From an uncultured Actinomycetes bacterium (lineage in GTDB: Bacteria > Actinomycetota > Thermoleophilia > Solirubrobacterales > Solirubrobacteraceae), in assembly GCA_937888775.1 (NCBI GenBank), contig CALAQT010000504.1, positions 1 through 16,267 on the forward strand: a stretch of 16,267 nucleotides of DNA. The letters are read 5' to 3'. The translations under genes were made by a program, and so were the position numbers. The notes under the pieces were generated by a model. The model did no database searches. It saw only the letters and a program-made list of their open reading frames with translations, and had not been told where the DNA came from. Below, one piece after another: positions 13,839-16,267 of the stretch (its first letter is position 1; every line of letters begins with the position of its first letter).

Positions 13839-13854
13839 CGGGCGTGCATAGTAT
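13825..13854 (+). promoter_or_regulatory. Sigma-70-like promoter of glpF-dhaK-dhaL
   Basis: A perfect -35 TTGACA (13825-13830) and -10 TAGTAT (13849-13854) are separated by 18 bases. Transcription should start near 13861, leaving a leader of about 35 bases before the glpF start. The surroundings are AT-richer than the rest of the window. This is the clearest promoter seen here. Confidence 0.75.
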
Positions 13855-13895
13855 CGCGGCAATTCGCACAATGGCGTCCTAGGAGGGAGAACAGC

Positions 13896-14636
13896 GTGGG
13901 TATCATCGGAGCGGAAATCATCGGCACGGGGCTGCTGATCGTGCTCGGCGACGGCGTGGTGGCAGGGGTGTTGCTGTCCAAGTCGAAGGCCGAGAACTCA
14001 GGATGGATCGTCATCACCTTCGGGTGGGGCATGGCGGTCATGGTCGCCGTCTTCGCAGTGCAGCGGTTCGACGGCGCGCATCTGAACGCGGCGGTCACCC
14101 TGGGGATATGGATCAACGGTGGCATCGACGGCACGCAGGCGATCAAGTACTTCGTCGGAGAGATGATCGGCGCGATGGCCGGCTCCACCCTGGTGTACCT
14201 GGCCTACTACCTGCACTGGTCCGAGACAGACGACCCGGGCCTGAAGCTGGCGGTGTTCTGCACCGGCCCGGCGATCCGCAACTATGCGTGGAACCTGGTC
14301 ACCGAGATCATCGGCACGTTCGTGCTGGTGTTCGGGATCCTGGCGATAGCCGACGCGCACAACACTGCTACGTTTCTGACGCCGGGCCTATTCCCGCTGA
14401 TAGTCGGGCTCCTGGTCCTCGCCATCGGCCTCTCTCTCGGTGGGCCGACGGGGTACGCGATCAATCCGAACCGTGACCTCGGTCCGCGGATCATGCACGC
14501 GCTGCTGCCGATCCCCGGCAAGGGCTCATCGGACTGGTCATACGCATGGGTGCCCGTGCTGGGGCCGCTGATCGGCGGCGCCGTGGCCTCGCTGGCATTC
14601 CAGGTCTTCTTCCCCACGATCGCGGGCGTGCGATGA
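13896..14636 (+). CDS. glpF: GlpF-type aquaglyceroporin with altered NPA motifs
   Basis: A 246-residue MIP-family channel for facilitated glycerol uptake across the plasma membrane, closest in layout to the Bacillus GlpF (for example [47 protein letters not shown]). Six membrane segments and two half-helices are visible. The two pore motifs are changed: [11 protein letters not shown] has NAA (64-66) instead of NPA, and [13 protein letters not shown] has NPN (190-192). Both pore asparagines and the selectivity Arg193 remain. The GTG start has AGGAGG 9 bases upstream, and the promoter lies just before it. The stop overlaps the dhaK start (ATGA), so the two are coupled. The order glpF-dhaK-dhaL, divergent from iclR-glpK, points to glycerol and perhaps dihydroxyacetone uptake. 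Confidence 0.94.
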   Translation: MGIIGAEIIGTGLLIVLGDGVVAGVLLSKSKAENSGWIVITFGWGMAVMVAVFAVQRFDGAHLNAAVTLGIWINGGIDGTQAIKYFVGEMIGAMAGSTLVYLAYYLHWSETDDPGLKLAVFCTGPAIRNYAWNLVTEIIGTFVLVFGILAIADAHNTATFLTPGLFPLIVGLLVLAIGLSLGGPTGYAINPNRDLGPRIMHALLPIPGKGSSDWSYAWVPVLGPLIGGAVASLAFQVFFPTIAGVR

Positions 14637-15634
14637 AGAAGCTGATCAACGCGCCGGACGGGGTAGTGGCAGACGCGCTGCGCGGGGTGGAGGCCGCACA
14701 CGGCGACCGTGTGCGCGTCGTCTATGACCCTGCCCTGATCGTCCGCAAGGACGCCCCGGTTCAGGGCAAGGTGGGGCTGATCTCTGGCGGCGGCTCAGGC
14801 CACGAGCCGATGCACGGCGGTTTTGTCGGGCCGGGAATGCTCGACGCCGCCTGCCCGGGCGAGGTGTTCACGTCACCCACGCCAGATCAGATGCTGGCGG
14901 CGACCAAGGCCGTCAGCGGCGGTGCCGGGGTGATTCACATCGTCAAGAACTACACCGGCGACGTGATGAACTTCGACATGGCGGCCGAACTCGGCAAGGG
15001 CGAGGACATCGAAGTCGAGACGGTGCTCACCAACGACGACGTGGCGGTGGAGGATTCGCTCTATACCGCCGGCCGTCGCGGCGTGGGGGTGACGGTGCTG
15101 GTCGAGAAGATCTGCGGCGGAGCGGCAGATGGCCGTCGCTCCCTGCAGGAGGTCGCCGAACTGGGGCGGCGGGTCAACGCCAACGGCCGGTCGATGGGAA
15201 TGGCGCTGACCCCCTGCATCACGCCGGCATCCGGCGAGCCGAGCTTTGAACTCGCCGAGGATGAGGTCGAGATCGGGATCGGGATCCACGGGGAGCCGGG
15301 ACGCTTCCGGGAGAAGATCGGTCCGGCGTCCCAGGTCGCTGAGCGGCTGATGACGCCGATCGTCGAGGATCTGCCGTTCTCCTCAGGCGACCGCGTGCTG
15401 GCGTTTGTGAACGGGATGGGCGGCACGCCGCTGCTGGAGCTCTACGTGGTCTACGCCGAGGTGGCCAAGATCGCCAAGGAGCATGGGCTGCAGATCGAGC
15501 GCAACCTGATCGGCAACTACATCACGTCGCTGGAGATGCAGGGCTGCTCGATCACCCTGCTCAAGCTCGACGACGAGATGTTGCGCTACTGGGATGCGCC
15601 AGTGAACACGCCCGGCCTACGCTGGGGCGTCTAG
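14633..15634 (+). CDS. dhaK: Dihydroxyacetone kinase subunit DhaK
   Basis: A 333-residue substrate-binding subunit of dihydroxyacetone kinase, which with DhaL phosphorylates dihydroxyacetone. His219 (GIGIHGEPG, 215-223) is the residue that binds the substrate covalently (E. coli His218). His57 (SGGGSGHEP) and Asp110 (NYTGDVMNF) match E. coli His56 and Asp109. The ATG at 14633 overlaps the glpF stop; an in-frame upstream start would only add residues read from glpF in another frame, so [10 protein letters not shown] is the true N-terminus. The length equals the stand-alone DhaK type, so the kinase activity lies on the separate DhaL. All catalytic residues are present. Whether the phosphate comes from a PTS protein (DhaM) or from ATP cannot be decided inside this window. 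Confidence 0.96.
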   Translation: MKKLINAPDGVVADALRGVEAAHGDRVRVVYDPALIVRKDAPVQGKVGLISGGGSGHEPMHGGFVGPGMLDAACPGEVFTSPTPDQMLAATKAVSGGAGVIHIVKNYTGDVMNFDMAAELGKGEDIEVETVLTNDDVAVEDSLYTAGRRGVGVTVLVEKICGGAADGRRSLQEVAELGRRVNANGRSMGMALTPCITPASGEPSFELAEDEVEIGIGIHGEPGRFREKIGPASQVAERLMTPIVEDLPFSSGDRVLAFVNGMGGTPLLELYVVYAEVAKIAKEHGLQIERNLIGNYITSLEMQGCSITLLKLDDEMLRYWDAPVNTPGLRWGV

Positions 15635-15637
15635 ATA

Positions 15638-16258
<621 letters not shown>

Positions 16259-16265
16259 AAAGGAG
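16259..16265 (+). promoter_or_regulatory. Ribosome-binding site of a gene beyond the right edge
   Basis: AAAGGAG sits directly after the dhaL stop and 2 bases before the window ends. The next gene of the operon must start within about 10 bases; dhaM would be the expected partner. Confidence 0.7.
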
Positions 16266-16267
16266 CA

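Noticed and set aside
14546..14632. Upstream N-terminal extension of dhaK (29 residues)
   Set aside because: It is out-of-frame glpF sequence; DhaK family proteins begin at MKKLIN, and the ATGA overlap is the normal coupling form.

Overview
The base composition is very GC-rich, GTG and TTG starts are common, and the gene content is actinobacterial: an IclR-controlled glycerol locus, an NTF2-like (MecA_N) penicillin-binding protein, a secreted G1 peptidase-like protein and NhaA fused to a DsbA-like domain. The combination looks most like a soil actinobacterium, possibly class Thermoleophilia. The taxonomy is inference from gene content. No rRNA, tRNA, CRISPR array, insertion sequence or phage gene was seen.

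Layout. (1) 1-2403, minus strand: an apparent operon of a short-chain dehydrogenase, a frameshifted SRPBCC protein and an MFS exporter that runs off the left edge. (2) 2483-3630: two VOC/glyoxalase-fold genes facing tail to tail and overlapping by 48 bp; the minus-strand one is frameshifted. (3) 3710-5442, minus: a penicillin-binding protein wrecked by about five frameshifts and a stop, with its nucleophile Ser replaced. (4) 5573-8236, plus: a 226-aa protein of unknown function, then a 630-aa NhaA antiporter with a C-terminal CPYC thioredoxin-fold domain. (5) 8432-10629: a secreted G1 (eqolisin) peptidase-like protein with a Gly/Tyr-rich tail and one frameshift, a 39-aa minus-strand ORF with a good Shine-Dalgarno, and a PlsC-type acyltransferase. 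(6) 10630-11404: about 0.78 kb of non-coding DNA between two convergent gene ends, holding several families of short direct and inverted repeats of REP type.

(7) 11405-16267: a glycerol/dihydroxyacetone locus. An IclR-type regulator and glycerol kinase read leftward. A GlpF-type aquaglyceroporin, DhaK and DhaL read rightward from a strong sigma-70-like promoter with palindromic sequence next to it. Glycerol would enter by GlpF and be phosphorylated by GlpK; DhaK-DhaL would phosphorylate dihydroxyacetone. The window ends in a ribosome-binding site, so another gene of the operon, perhaps dhaM, should follow.

The most notable observations are GlpF with both NPA motifs altered, the palindromic repeat arrays, the heavily mutated PBP with two of three catalytic motifs changed, the NhaA-thioredoxin fusion, the Gly/Tyr-tailed G1 peptidase and the small ORF. 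Eight single-base frameshifts and one stop lie between 1.3 and 8.8 kb, while no gene right of 9.5 kb is broken. Base-calling error must therefore be separated from true gene decay. I did not find a convincing wholly new multi-gene system.
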